From Skeletonema tropicum (Eukaryota; Bacillariophyta; Thalassiosirophyceae; Thalassiosirales; Thalassiosiraceae): 64,000 nucleotides of DNA. Made by a program: the position numbers and the translations under genes. Positions 8,589 through 18,473 of the stretch are shown here, one piece after another. Position 1 is the stretch's first letter. The number at the start of each line of letters is the position of its first letter. The notes beneath the pieces were generated by a model. The model was not told where the DNA came from. It did not search any database and saw only the letters and a program-made list of their open reading frames with translations. The stretch spans positions 2,046,001-2,110,000 of the forward strand of contig CM074143.1 in NCBI GenBank assembly GCA_037178625.1, written 5' to 3'.

Positions 8589-9932
8589 GGCCTGATGAGG
8601 GACGAAGACTCGTTGACCTTGGGCATTAACTTGGATGGAATAAAGTTGCTGTTGAACAGGTGCTGACGGAGCTGTTGCTGCAGACGTAGCAAACATTGGA
8701 GCTGGTTGCGGAGGTGCTTGGGGAACTGGAGCTGGAGGTAGTTGAGCAGGTTGTTGAGGAGCTACGAGGTAAGATCCATGTTGCTGTTGCGGGGGTTCTT
8801 GCTCGTTGCTCTTGAAACGACGCTCATAACCTTTCTTCCACCAATATGGGGCAGACGTCCTGGTTTTGCCTTGATAGAACTTCTCAGCAAGCTCCTTCTT
8901 GAAATTAGACCCGTTGAAACAATAGATACAGTCTTTCCACTTATGGTTGTGATCAGGATGAATTGAACATTGCTTGGAGTGGAACTCCTTGCCGTTGTTG
9001 GTGTTGTTACTGTTGTTCCCATTGCCATTGCGACCGCTCTTATTGCGGTTATTCTTCTTCTTCTTCCGTTGACGTCGATCTTGGCCTCCATCTCCATCGG
9101 CTTCATCGTCATCGTCGTCATCCTTCCTCTTCCTCTTCTTCTCTTCTTGCTGTTGATACTTCTTTCGGACTTCCTTGCCGTAATCTCGAGACCACCAGGC
9201 CTCTAGATACTCCATTACGTCGGTCCATACAAGGGCGTTGTTACCATTACCTTGGAGGTCATAAACATCAACGTCCTTCTCATCTTGGAGGAAATCTTTG
9301 GCCTCCTCGGGGAGACCAAGCATCAGAGCAGTAGTCTTTTGCATATCGGAACATTGCGCTCCTATACGAGGCATCATCTCACTGTATCTCCAAAGTTCTG
9401 ACATTCGATCCACGAAGTTGCTTGGTTTGACTGGTAGGTTGAATTCCTTCTGGTGTTTGTACTGGATGCGAAGGATGTGCTGATCGAAGGCATCACCGGG
9501 GTTAGGATGTTTTGTCCACATGATGAAATAGGCACCAAGAGCATCCACGAAGTCCTGATCGGTCGCTTGATTATTGTTATCCCAGTAGTCATGTCCCTCA
9601 TCCATCAGCTTCCTCCACGTGTTCTTTGCAGGTCCATCGAGAAGCTTCCCGTAGTTGGCGAAGCGAGTGGCTGGGGCCCATTGACATTCATCCGCCATGT
9701 TGACGTAGGATTCGGCTTGGCCCAAGTAATGTTCAAGTTCCGTACTAGGTGCGTTATCCCTGAACACAATGAAGTCTTTCTCAATCTTGCTTCCATCTGG
9801 GCGAAGTCCATAGATCCTTTTACTTCCGAAACGAGGCATCTCCCTGAGCGCTGCTGCACTTTTGGAGGTGAGTTCGTTCCGAGCGTACCTGGTATGAAAC
9901 AACCATGCGTTCTTTGATTTGTAGGTATTCAT
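8586..9932 (-). CDS. gag: Gypsy Gag (capsid/nucleocapsid precursor)
   Basis: It encodes 448 residues from ATG 9932. The N-terminal two thirds are an alpha-helical, Trp-rich capsid-like region (for example FVDRMSELWRYSEMM). A basic, low-complexity linker with KRKRKDDDDDDE and Asn-rich runs follows, then one zinc-knuckle-like motif CSIHPDHNHKWKDC, and a Pro/Gln-rich C-terminus. The knuckle has the exact CX2CX4HX4C spacing but with His at the second ligand (CX2HX4HX4C). Gag would assemble the particle and bind element RNA. It is the first ORF after the 5' LTR leader, followed in frame by pol after one TGA. Confidence 0.88.
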   Translation of the reverse strand: MNTYKSKNAWLFHTRYARNELTSKSAAALREMPRFGSKRIYGLRPDGSKIEKDFIVFRDNAPSTELEHYLGQAESYVNMADECQWAPATRFANYGKLLDGPAKNTWRKLMDEGHDYWDNNNQATDQDFVDALGAYFIMWTKHPNPGDAFDQHILRIQYKHQKEFNLPVKPSNFVDRMSELWRYSEMMPRIGAQCSDMQKTTALMLGLPEEAKDFLQDEKDVDVYDLQGNGNNALVWTDVMEYLEAWWSRDYGKEVRKKYQQQEEKKRKRKDDDDDDEADGDGGQDRRQRKKKKNNRNKSGRNGNGNNSNNTNNGKEFHSKQCSIHPDHNHKWKDCIYCFNGSNFKKELAEKFYQGKTRTSAPYWWKKGYERRFKSNEQEPPQQQHGSYLVAPQQPAQLPPAPVPQAPPQPAPMFATSAATAPSAPVQQQLYSIQVNAQGQRVFVPHQA

Positions 9933-9983
9933 TTTGTACGTAGTTTTTCTTCTTGGTTGGTTTATATGGGAGTATTAATACTG
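9933..9983 (-). other. Gypsy leader between 5' LTR and gag
   Basis: It is only 51 bases. I see no canonical TGG-type primer binding site complementary to a tRNA 3' CCA. One base from the LTR sits a 12-base perfect palindrome AGTATTAATACT (9971-9982). Whether this element uses a tRNA fragment or self-priming cannot be decided by eye. Confidence 0.6.
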
Positions 9984-10215
9984 TGTCCAATCTAGCTAAC
10001 AATTGAGCTTATTATTGATCAATAGATGTAACGAATAGAATTATTATGAGGATTACTTTACACTGAAGAATAAAGCAGCATCTCTCGTGAATGGACATGG
10101 ATTGAGAGGGGCTGCTCTGTTTCGATCGTATCAAATGTTCCGATCGTACCAAACAAAGAAACGAGAAACACATATGAACAGATTGTATGTCCAGTCTACT
10201 GACGTGGATGTGACA
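9984..10215 (-). repeat. Gypsy LTR (5' LTR in element orientation)
   Basis: This is the partner of 4332-4563: 232 bp with the same TGTC...GACA ends and no mismatch found. As the 5' LTR it should contain the element promoter. Confidence 0.96.
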
Positions 10216-10633
10216 GTAGATTGTTGGCAGTAAGTTGTTGGACTGCTTCCTCCCTCCTCATCTTCAAGCCTTGTTTCTCAACCGATTGTGTCACAACCCA
10301 ATTGTTGTTCCAGTTTCCCTCCTCTCCATCCATGAGATTAGAAGTCGTCCATCCCTGCGTTGTGTCCATTGACCGGCAGAGTCGTCCATCCCGTAATCCG
10401 TCCCTCATTCCTCCGATATCTCCAAAACACCATTCCTGTTTGATGTTGCAACCGGCCGGCCACATGGCCCTGCCGCCGCCCTTCCCAAACAATGTGAGTG
10501 TAGTGTCAATTGATGCGTACTTTTTTGCCGTAGTAAGTCTCGTTTTTAAGGAGCCATTCATATGGTTATTATACATTATAGTGTTGTCGTACCCTATTCC
10601 CAGGGTGCAGTTGGTAGCGGTGTCGGCTGCCAT
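10216..10633 (-). pseudogene. LINE ORF1, 5' part
   Basis: It starts at ATG 10633-10631 in a strong context (ACCATGG) directly after an in-frame TGA at 10639-10637. It runs 138 codons to the insertion point, and the frame continues in phase at 4330 on the other side, for about 297 codons in the empty allele. The sequence contains no domain I recognise. As it stands the frame runs on into the LTR and stops at 10196. Assignment to the LINE rests on frame continuity and the TAATG coupling to ORF2. Confidence 0.65.
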
Positions 10634-10802
10634 GGTTCATGTCGATCGCTGTAGACGATGTACTAATTCCTACGTAGGTATTTATGTCATTTTTTCATAT
10701 CTTTTCCAGACAACCTGCTTGAGATTGTTTGTCCTGCCATTACGGCCACACACCCATTGGAGTCTTCGATTACAACCAAGACGTTCAGCTTCAGCAATGA
10801 AG
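10216..10802 (-). mobile_element. LINE, 5' segment (5' UTR and start of ORF1)
   Basis: This continues the LINE beyond the gypsy element, starting with the second GTAGA copy. The 5' boundary is placed near 10802 because identity to the secreted-protein gene family stops abruptly at about 10803. That would leave a 5' UTR of about 169 bp. No target duplication can be checked because the 3' end is outside the window. Confidence 0.6.
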
Positions 10803-11076
10803 GCAGTAATTTCGTCACCGTCATATTCAAATCCACTAAGACTAAGAGGATGCTATGATGGTATAACATGCAAGTGAGAGTGAGAGCGAGAGGCGTCAGT
10901 AACTTGAATCATTAGAACTAGAACTACTAGAACGGCTGCAAGGCAAGATGAAGCACATGAATTGACTTATCAAATGAACAGAACATGTAGTAATGCAAAC
11001 TCACAGCGGCAGAGACAGCTCCTGGATTGGTTGAGAGAAGAGCCAAGGCGGCTGAGATAATAAGATGAAGGTTCAT
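10682..11076 (-). pseudogene. Copy alpha of the secreted-protein family, probably truncated by the LINE
   Basis: Exon 1 (11076-11005) encodes a 24-residue signal peptide starting MNLHLIISAALALLS, then a GTGAGT donor. The intron runs 11004-10853 with a TAG acceptor. Exon 2 (10852-10682) begins HPLSLSGFEYDGDEIT, clearly the acidic repeat of the array genes (one repeat, not two). After that, homology ends and 39 unrelated residues follow to TAA at 10684-10682. The simplest reading is a gene cut by the LINE, whose 5' UTR now supplies the tail. The chimeric product (80 residues, signal peptide, two Cys, basic tail) could still be expressed. Confidence 0.6.
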
Positions 11077-11820
11077 GATGTTTGTGAATTTTTGTTTTTT
11101 CAATATCGTTTGATCTGTTGATAAAATTATGGCAGGATCAAGATGCCAACCCCTGATACTGATGAAATAATTCATGCTGGTGTTCAAGAAACAGTTCACA
11201 CTTGTGTTTGTGTCGGTTCACACTTGTGTCAGTTCACACTTGTGTCAGTTCACACTTGTGTTTTTCTCATCGTTCCCCTCTGTAGGAGGCGAACGCGTGT
11301 TGTTCATTTCCCTGTCCAAGCGTGGATGGAGCGTTGACCCGGCCCCGCAGGTACAGGTAAGTTCCTTCTTGCAGTTGCAGGCGGGACAAAGGTCTTTCGA
11401 TTTCAAAGGAAGATACAGATGCAACTGATAAAAGGTTGGAGTTGGACTTTCTGCCAATGCCAATACCAATACGTGGTGCTCAGTGGTGCACAAGTGCTGG
11501 TGCTGGTAAAAGAGATGAAAAGAGTGGCAACAATCGTTACAATGAAAGATAATGCAGCATGTCACTCTTGCGACGAGTTTTCAGGAATTGTTTTTACTAT
11601 TGGATAAGAATATTTGAACGTGACCTGACGCTGCAGTTGCACACACATTTGCTCCTACCAGATAGTAGAGTGCTTTTGAAAGTTCTCTCTCTGATTGCCC
11701 TTACCCTTAGCCACCAACACCAACACTCTTAACTACTCCAACACTCACATTTGCTCCTACAGATAAGAGTGCATTTGAAAATTCTCCTCCTGATTGCCCC
11801 CAGCCGCCAACACTCTTAAC
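11077..11820. repeat. Intergenic part of an outlying repeat unit (between beta and alpha)
   Basis: This diverged copy of the array intergenic region contains about four imperfect GTTCACACTTGTGT minisatellite copies near 11190-11270. It also has the exon-like module with GTAG and GTAAGT borders (about 11284-11358), and the duplicated 3' flank seen in array units. No separate gene is recognised. Confidence 0.85.
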
Positions 11821-12472
11821 CTACTCCTCATCAAAGAAATCAAACTCCTCCTCATCATCATCGTCATCGTCATCGTCATCGCCATCGCCGACGAAGCCAA
11901 GGTCTTTGACGACAACGCGTTTTGCTACGCATCTGCGGCTGCGCCTTTTCTGATTCTTCCAGCGTCTGGTTTTTATCCCATTCTTGCGCCGACTCGAGTT
12001 GCTCCAGCTTTTGCTTCTGCTAGTAACCCATTTGCATCTACGGGCCCTGAGGCAACGCTTCTTTCCGCGGCCCCTGCATTGAACGGCTAGGAAAATTGGG
12101 TCATCCTCGGACTCGAACTCCTCGGACGGAGCGGTAATTCCCTCACCGTCATATTCAAATCCAAATCCACTAACAGGAAACTCGTCGGACGGAGCGGTAA
12201 TTCCCTCACCGTCATTTTCAAATTCAAATCCACTAACAGGATGCTATGATGCATATTATACAAGTGAGAGTGAAGTGAGAGGCGTCAGTGATTTGATCTT
12301 GAATCAGTAGAAAGGCTGCAAGGCAAGGCAAGGCAAGGCGAAACACATGAACTGACTAATCAAACGAACGGAACAAATAACAATGCAAACTTACAGCCAC
12401 AGCGGCAGAGACAGCTCCTGGAGCGGTTGAGAGAAGAGCTAAGGCGGCTGAGATAATAAGATGAAGCTTCAT
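11821..12472 (-). CDS. Copy beta: two-exon secreted acidic/basic protein, intact outlying paralogue
   Basis: Exon 1 is 12472-12395 (signal peptide MKLHLIISAALALLS...), the intron 12394-12244 (GTAAGT...TAG), and exon 2 12243-11821 with TAG; product about 166 residues. Compared with array copies it carries scattered substitutions (one Trp to Arg, Lys/Arg exchanges, FEF to FGF in the second repeat) and a net 12-base insertion that lengthens the acidic tail in frame. All four core Cys are kept. Frame-preserving change in a diverged copy is the best evidence here that this gene is truly coding. Only two 16-bp minisatellite copies lie upstream. The function is unknown. Confidence 0.75.
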
Positions 12473-12735
12473 GATTTTTGAGATATCGTTTAATCTGTTG
12501 CTGTTGATAAAATTATGGCAGGATCAAGATGCCAACCCCTCATGAAATGGTTCACGCTGGTGTTCCAGAAACAGTTCACACTTGTGTCGGTTCACACTTG
12601 TGTTTTTCTCATCGTTCCCCTCTGTAGGAGGCGAACGCGTGTTGTTCATTTCCCTGTCCAAGCGTGGATGGAGCGTTGACCCGGCCTCGCAGGTACAGGT
12701 AAGTTCCTTCTTTTGCAGTTGCAGGCGGGACAAGG
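12473..12735. repeat. Upstream flank of beta
   Basis: It is similar to the array upstream region, with two GTTCACACTTGTGT copies and the exon-like module. The unit is interrupted at about 12736 by an insertion and resumes at 13303. Confidence 0.8.
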
Positions 12736-13302
12736 GCTAAGTGTATGGTCAGGCTCCCTACTTTTGGCCAAAATATCTGTTCTCAGCCGCTACATATGTT
12801 ATGAACAATTTTTATGGGCTTAAATTGCTCAGCTCATCGAGCTGAGTACGAATCCATGAGTTGCTTGAAGAGAAATTGTGAAATAAAGAAATTATGACTA
12901 CATAAGTGTCACGTCTCGCGCCGACCAAGTGCATAGTCACGATCCTCCTCGCTCATTTCCCATACGATACCAAATTCCTTGTCATGCCAACTCTCATAAG
13001 TGCTTTGATTATTCTGCCTTGGAGGCTCATAATCTCCCAAGTCTGTAGCTGTTGATCGGGTTGCTCGGGTTTGTCTAGAAGATCCAGTTCGATTCCTTGG
13101 GACAGGATTGTTGTCACCTCGCAACTGCGTCATTTGAATTGTAGAGTGAAGCAGAAGCTGATTATTTTGGACTAGAGGCACTGTTAACTCTCGCGACACA
13201 TGATACTTCAGCTCATCGGAACAAAGATCTATCTTCTCATACCACTGAACAAAAATTGCAACTTCATTTCGTTTCACCTCAATTCCCATCGGATACTTTA
13301 GG
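12736..13302 (-). mobile_element. Insertion of unidentified type inside the beta repeat unit
   Basis: About 567 bp interrupt the unit between GGGACAAGG and TCTTTCG. The first ~125 bases resemble 57411-57535, so this is a dispersed family. Ends read CTAAGTGTATGG and (reverse complement) CTAAAGTATCCG, a weak inverted similarity. A minus-strand ORF (13289-12909, 126 codons) begins MGIEVKRNEVAIFVQWYEKI and ends 173 bases from the left end; it is charged and Gln/Arg-rich with no domain I know. It may be a truncated transposon with the end of its coding region. Exact ends and target duplication are uncertain. Confidence 0.5.
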
Positions 13303-13456
13303 GTCTTTCGATTTCAAAGGAAGATACAGATGCAACTGATAAAAGGTTGGACTTTCTGCCAATGCCAATGCCAATGCCAATACCAATACGTGGTGCACAA
13401 GTGCTGGTAAAAGAGATGAAAAGAGTGGCAACAATCGTTACAATGAAAGATAATGC
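13303..13456. repeat. Resumed fragment of the beta repeat unit
   Basis: The sequence matches the array unit from TCTTTCGATTTCAAAGG to GAAAGATAATGC and then breaks off. A CCAATG hexamer is expanded here (about 13358-13381) relative to array copies. Confidence 0.85.
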
Positions 13457-14420
13457 GGAAATTTTGACCAAAAGTGTAACTCAAAATTCAACTTATCGTG
13501 TAGTGAAATACTCTAAGCCCATTCATCGTGACATCACCATCACCGAACACACAAGCAAGATGTTGATGATTGATGATACTACTGCGCCGATGAGAGGCAA
13601 CAAACAAGTGGGAAGTGACGGACGAAAGATAAAAGATTATCTCCTATCTCAAGACTCTCCTACGGATCAAATTCTGAAGACAGCACTCTTGTGTAACCAC
13701 CGTATTTACGCAAATAATGCACAGACATCACTTTTTGTTTTTGTGTGCTGGCACCACAACTCTCACGTCGACTGCTGCTACACCATAGACGATTACCGAG
13801 CCAAAATACACGGAGAACATGTGTGATGTTGCCGCCAATATGGTACCTTTTTAAGCCTGTCGATCTCGAATAAACACTCAACACGTGATGATGCTTTTTG
13901 ACGTCGCTCGACATCAACCATAAGATACGTTGGGTGAAGCTACCGTCTCTTCTCGCAGTATATTTAATCATATAATCGTTCATACTGATCTGCTCCGTCA
14001 CAGGATGGGTTTTTGTGGTCGTTGGTGGCTGCGTCGTTCGCGTATGCAAGTTGCTTTGTCGCTAATGAAAGAGGGCACATCTCCGTCCAAAATCTGTCCA
14101 CACACAACAATCAGCATGTACTATGAAAAACATCGGCAATGACACATAGAGAAAACTCTATTTGAGCCGGCTTGAGGCTCTGTGTCAGCAGAGAAGACTC
14201 TGTGTCAGCAGAGAAGATTGTGTAGTGTAATATGAATGTATATATTGCAAGCATTTCTGATGCACAAGTTTACAAAAGAAGGTGCAAGCAGATGAGGAAT
14301 TAGTTGGCCATGAAAGCCTCAATCCTGAACCAGAGAGTGCAAGCAGGTGTAGGAAGAGTAGAAATAGTTAATGCATTAAATTATTATTGTTGTTCTTGGC
14401 AGTACTTGCTCATTCGTCAT
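13457..14420. other. No recognised gene
   Basis: Overlapping short ORFs on both strands (for example minus 14049-13660) have no recognisable domain. A 20-bp direct duplication, CTCTGTGTCAGCAGAGAAGA, lies at 14178-14217. Nothing else is supported. Confidence 0.5.
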
Positions 14421-14520
14421 CACTTGTGTTTTTCTCATCGTTCCCCTCTGTAGGAGGCGAACGCGTGTTGTTCATTTCCCTGTCCAAGCGTGGATGGAGC
14501 GTTGACCCGGCCTCGCAGGT
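14421..14520. repeat. Isolated 100-bp fragment of the repeat-unit intergenic region
   Basis: This is a near-exact copy of the segment from CACTTGTGTTTTTCTC to CCTCGCAGGT in beta, including the splice-like TAG border. Flanking sequence is unrelated. It shares GCGAACGCG with alpha and beta rather than the array version. Confidence 0.9.
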
Positions 14521-16146
14521 TCATGTTCATTACACTATTTCCTCCTTGAATCAATAGGGGGTGTTTTCATAACTTTCTGAATTTTTTATGCTGCCAAAAA
14601 ACATCGACCAAGTGATTATATGCATACCTAAGGGTATTAGAAGTGACATAGGAAGAATTATGCTCATAGCACCACCATGGTCGAAGATATCAATAGATAC
14701 AATTACAAGAAAATCACTCATCTGGTATTTGACATTTACACATCATTTGTTGGAATTAAATATGCCTACTTATTGTAGGAGGATACCAACCGGTTATGAA
14801 AATAATGGCGCCATCCATCATCAGATCTCACAAGACCAAAAATGGCTCTAACCATGGTATCTTTGCCCCTATATCGTCGCTTACCACAGATAATACTCAT
14901 CTCATGATGTAAACTATACACGGAACTCATGTACCAGTGTATATGCAATGATATTTGATAAAATTTTGGGCTATTCATTCGTGTTCCTGCACTGTAATCA
15001 TGTAGAATGAGCTGGCAAGTGGCCACAATATCATGTCATCACCATGAAGATGGAGCATATCATCCCCCTTGAGACGTAATACACCCAAGTCAGCACACAA
15101 CCTCTTTCTATTGATGTATAAGGTGGATTCGCAAAGGCTGGAGTGCCCGTTCTGGTCTTCATAGCAGTGATATATTCCGTGAGCGAAGCATGACATCCGA
15201 ATCGACTCTCATGAATTTTCGCTCGTATATTCTGCAATAGCATGACGGGATGATTATCAATAACGAATAGAACGGCAACTACTCTCGCCGTATATATATA
15301 TAGGCATTGTTTGCGCGGATCTATGTCACACGTATTGATTGTCCCTTTTAATATTTGCAAATTTAGGTGTCAAATTTAGCTCTCCAAAATAATCGAATTT
15401 TTGTGTTATGGGGCTATGTCTCTTACATCATAGACTACACACCATAAGAAACTGCTTCACATCACTTCATATAACCTATAGAAGGATGTCATGTGGTGGA
15501 ATGAGGTTGAGTTATCCGTAACAATCCCAAAGTACACGGATCTGTCAGCATGCGTTAAGTTCTCATCTGCGCTAGTGGAGAGGGTAGGATTGCGTATATC
15601 TCCTCCCATTCTGATAGAACAACAATGCAAAGACATCCTCCTCTAGCCATGGTATATACAAAGCTGTTTTGGGCATTGAGATCCGATGGATGTAGTTCGC
15701 GCCTGCGAAACGAAAAATGCCGCACGAAAATTGATGGATTTTTATGATTGCGCCCGTAATGTAGAAAGAGCTGATGCCATGGTAATCATCAATTTCGTCC
15801 ATTACCAGCTGAACCAGACACCCACCATAGCCAATACTATCAGTAGATGCGGCTCATTAGGGTATTATACGCCCCTCTTCACTAGATTGTCGCATAATGC
15901 ACGTTTAGGCCAATTCTTTGTGGAATAAATTCGTGAAAGATACTCCAATATCATGTCCGCTCTGTGCAATATCATCCACAAACCGCAGAACAACCGACGT
16001 ATATAGCCTAAAGGAGGTGGATGATGTGAAGTTGATTGCTTTGCGCATAACTTATGTTCCAATAATTGTATTCTCCCCCCGAAATGTTGTGCCGACCGAC
16101 CGATCTCGACACATGCCTGGAGTGTTATTTATTGAGTTCTGGGGCG
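14521..16146. other. No recognised gene; AT-rich decayed sequence
   Basis: Several short ORFs on both strands (for example minus 15360-15031 and 15802-15572) have no domain I can name and may be remnants of a mobile element. A short TA run lies at about 15291-15302. Confidence 0.4.
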
Positions 16147-16395
16147 TTTTCCTCGTCCCTGCGGAAAAACGCCTAGCGCCTCGAATGTGTGTACGCACTG
16201 GCTATGTGAGAGAGAAGAGAAGATCACGAGACAAACAAACATGTAGAGTAGAGTACCTCTAGGTAGGTACTTATGGGACTCAGTCAATTTGCACACAAAT
16301 TGGCAGTTGTCCTATTACTACTTACACTACGAGTCTAGTTAGATAAAACTAAGACTCCCTGAAAGTGTCTACTGATGTTTGTCAACAGACACTCC
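16147..16395. repeat. Split direct repeat B2
   Basis: This 249-bp copy is nearly identical to 16719-16962, differing by a 5-bp indel in the GAGTA-rich part (about 16245-16265). Confidence 0.92.
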
Positions 16396-16431
16396 CTAGG
16401 GAGGGTAGGGTGGGAAAAAACAAATGTTGCC

Positions 16432-16542
16432 GTTGTCGATTGCGTTGATTTTATTAGCAAAGCACAATGGCATCATCGAAGAGCTCACTGCTCGCTTTGA
16501 GAAGTGAGCTTTTGGCGTTCGGCACAGAATTCTCCTTCGATC
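16432..16542. repeat. Split direct repeat A2
   Basis: This 111-bp copy is identical by eye to 18350-18460, from GTTGTCGATTGCGTTG to CTCCTTCGATC. Confidence 0.92.
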
Positions 16543-16718
16543 AGTTTCTGTGCAAGTCTCCCGCAATTTTTCTAATTTTCGGAATTTTGAACAATTTGCG
16601 GGAATCACCATTCTTAGAATCCTATCTTCGTAAACTCGTAGCAAAGGCTCATATATAGGTGCTACGCTAAGCATCAACCACAATGACAAGCGTAAACAAA
16701 TCTACGTCTACTGGTCGA

Positions 16719-16962
16719 TTTTCCTCGTCCCTGCGGAAAAACGCCTAGCGCCTCGAATGTGTGTACGCACTGGCTATGTGAGAGAGAAGAGAAGATCACG
16801 AGACAAACAAACATGTAGAGTAGAGTAGAGTAGGTACTTATGGGACTCAGTCAATTTGCACACAAATTGGCAGTTGTCCTATTACTACTTACACTACGAG
16901 TCTAGTTAGATAAAACTAAGACTCCCTGAAAGTGTCTACTGATGTTTGTCAACAGACACTCC
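16719..16962. repeat. Split direct repeat B1
   Basis: This is the 244-bp partner of 16147-16395. Both copies end at GACACTCC, after which the flanks diverge. Confidence 0.92.
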
Positions 16963-17107
16963 ACACAGGTATGCTGAAACTTGTGCAAAGCACGTAAGAA
17001 GATGTGTTGCGATCAAGTTCTGCTGAATGTGATCGGAGTGCGTCTAAAACTAGCCATTGAGTACACACAAGCATACGTGCAAAAAGAAAAAAATTTTACT
17101 TGAATTG

Positions 17108-18349
17108 TTAAATGTCTGTGTATGTGCCCATGAAGCTTGAATCGATTTGGTCTGCGGAATATGAAACATTTTGGGGTAGATTTGCAAGCTTAATAGAAAT
17201 AGAAGCCGACTTGCTGAGAGAGTCAGAGTGTTGTTGGAAGATTTTATGTGTGCTTCGAAGGTATAGACGATAAGAGTCGCCTAACCATCTAAGTTGAATT
17301 TTGATGTAGTCACCATCGTGTCCTTGTTCGTGGAGGAGTACTGCTGCAGTCACGCGGAGAGAATGAGAAGAGAACTTTCTGATATCGGTTTCAGACATAT
17401 CCGGGTATAGCTTTCTAGCTATGTTCTGTAAGAATGATGAGACATCATTCCCTGTTACATAACGCTTGTTGTTTTTGAACTGGTATGGTATACAACGCAA
17501 GGAAGTGATTGACTTTGTCCAAGATCATTGGCTCTTCTCACTAAACGCACTGCGGCACGAACAGGACACATCTTCGGATTTTCTCGACCTGGGAGAACAT
17601 GTTTCTTCTCACCATTTCGTCGGTTTTTTTGGACTTTGAAGGTGATATCTAAACGATCTATTCCATCAACTTCATTGGAATTGTATTCAATAAATTGATT
17701 ACCATCTTTTCTGAAGAAGACAAGGTCTTGGCTGGATATTGCTTTGAGTGTCTCTTTTTTCCGCTAGGGAAGACATGATAATCGGGTTTTGAGTGAGATT
17801 TTTGACCGTATTCCGATAAGCGAAAGCCGAAGTATCTGCTAAGGATTGCAAGATCGCAGAGACAGTATTCTTTTGACATGAAATCAGATGAAATCATTAT
17901 CTCCAGCATTGCGGCAAAGAATTTCTCGTTGAGTGGGGAACGTTGTGTAGCGATGTTCTCTTGTTCCTCGTAGTTCTTCAAAATGGTGGCAGCCATACTA
18001 TTCTTGTCATTGAAGTCGAAGGGATCAGGAAAGCCTCTGAGACGAAACAACTTTATAGCGGCACTTGCATATCCCTTGACAGTATCGGACCTAAGTGAGT
18101 CTCTATTTTGGATATTTACGCCAAGAGATACCTCCTTTACAAAATGTGCCAAGGTACGGTCCCAACCAGGGCCTTGCCCGCAAGGGTCGGGTAGAAACTT
18201 TCTTCTTGCAAAAGCTAAGTAGAAAGCTTGCCTAGACCGCTCTGTTTCAATTGCCTTACTTCCTCCAGAGTTGGCGAACTCTCTGTCAAGATGGTCTTCC
18301 AGAGCATCGAAAGCAGCAATGGACTCGGATGAAAAGTCCTTTTGTTTTT
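17108..18349 (-). pseudogene. Tyrosine recombinase, two frameshifts
   Basis: The N-terminal half (18349 to about 17760) is a helical core-binding region ending in FGFRLSEYGQ, where the Arg fits the first catalytic Arg. The C-terminal half (17500-17108) carries HSLRVTAAVLLHEQGH (HxxR box), RWLGDS (Trp box) and a candidate nucleophile Tyr in SYRLYLR. The protein frame shifts in a 6-T run at 17755-17760 and again near 17487-17497; between them the frame IDRLDITFKVQKNRRNGEKK is clearly part of the same protein. No start codon is certain, because the frame runs into stops inside repeat A1. The family catalyses strand exchange for element integration. Both shifts could be real decay or assembly indels. 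Confidence 0.75.
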
Positions 18350-18460
18350 GTTGTCGATTGCGTTGATTTTATTAGCAAAGCACAATGGCATCATCGAAGA
18401 GCTCACTGCTCGCTTTGAGAAGTGAGCTTTTGGCGTTCGGCACAGAATTCTCCTTCGATC
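18350..18460. repeat. Split direct repeat A1
   Basis: This is the partner of 16432-16542 at a constant offset of 1918 bp, with no gaps. Confidence 0.92.
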
Positions 18461-18473
18461 TGTTCGTTACATC

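Larger units (their letters stand above)
4332..10215 (-). mobile_element. Full-length Ty3/gypsy LTR retrotransposon inserted in the LINE ORF1
   Basis: The element is 5884 bp on the minus strand, with two 232-bp LTRs that I read as identical and a direct 5-bp GTAGA at 4327-4331 and 10216-10220. Order on the coding strand: LTR, short leader, gag, in-frame TGA, pol (protease, reverse transcriptase, RNase H, integrase), polypurine tract, LTR. RT before integrase places it in Ty3/gypsy rather than Ty1/copia. There is no chromodomain after the integrase GPF motif and no env. Identical LTRs imply a recent insertion, since the LTRs are identical at integration. Confidence 0.96.
16147..18460 (-). mobile_element. 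DIRS/Ngaro-like relic with split direct repeats and a tyrosine recombinase
   Basis: Read on the minus strand the order is A1 (18460-18350), recombinase gene, B1 (16962-16719), A2 (16542-16432), B2 (16395-16147). A1=A2 and B1=B2 in sequence. This A1-ORF-B1-A2-B2 layout is the split direct repeat known from PAT/Ngaro elements of the DIRS order. No reverse transcriptase or RNase H is visible between the repeats, so this is either internally deleted or a recombinase-only relative. B1 to A2 are separated by 176 bp and A2 to B2 by 36 bp. Confidence 0.65.

Noticed and set aside
4662..9917. Many plus-strand ORFs across gypsy gag-pol
   Set aside because: These are shadows of the long, motif-bearing minus-strand frames.
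10221..10877. 218-codon plus ORF
   Set aside because: It is the antisense shadow of LINE ORF1 and alpha exon 2, both of which have independent support.
14588..15928. Possible copia or other pol relic
   Set aside because: I tried frames on both strands and found no RT, integrase or RNase H motif convincing enough to name.
16147..16962. Solo-LTR pair flanking a short internal region
   Set aside because: The two 245-bp repeats alone could suggest a small LTR element, but the second repeat pair (16432/18350) fits the split-direct-repeat layout, and no TG...CA ends, PBS or PPT were seen.
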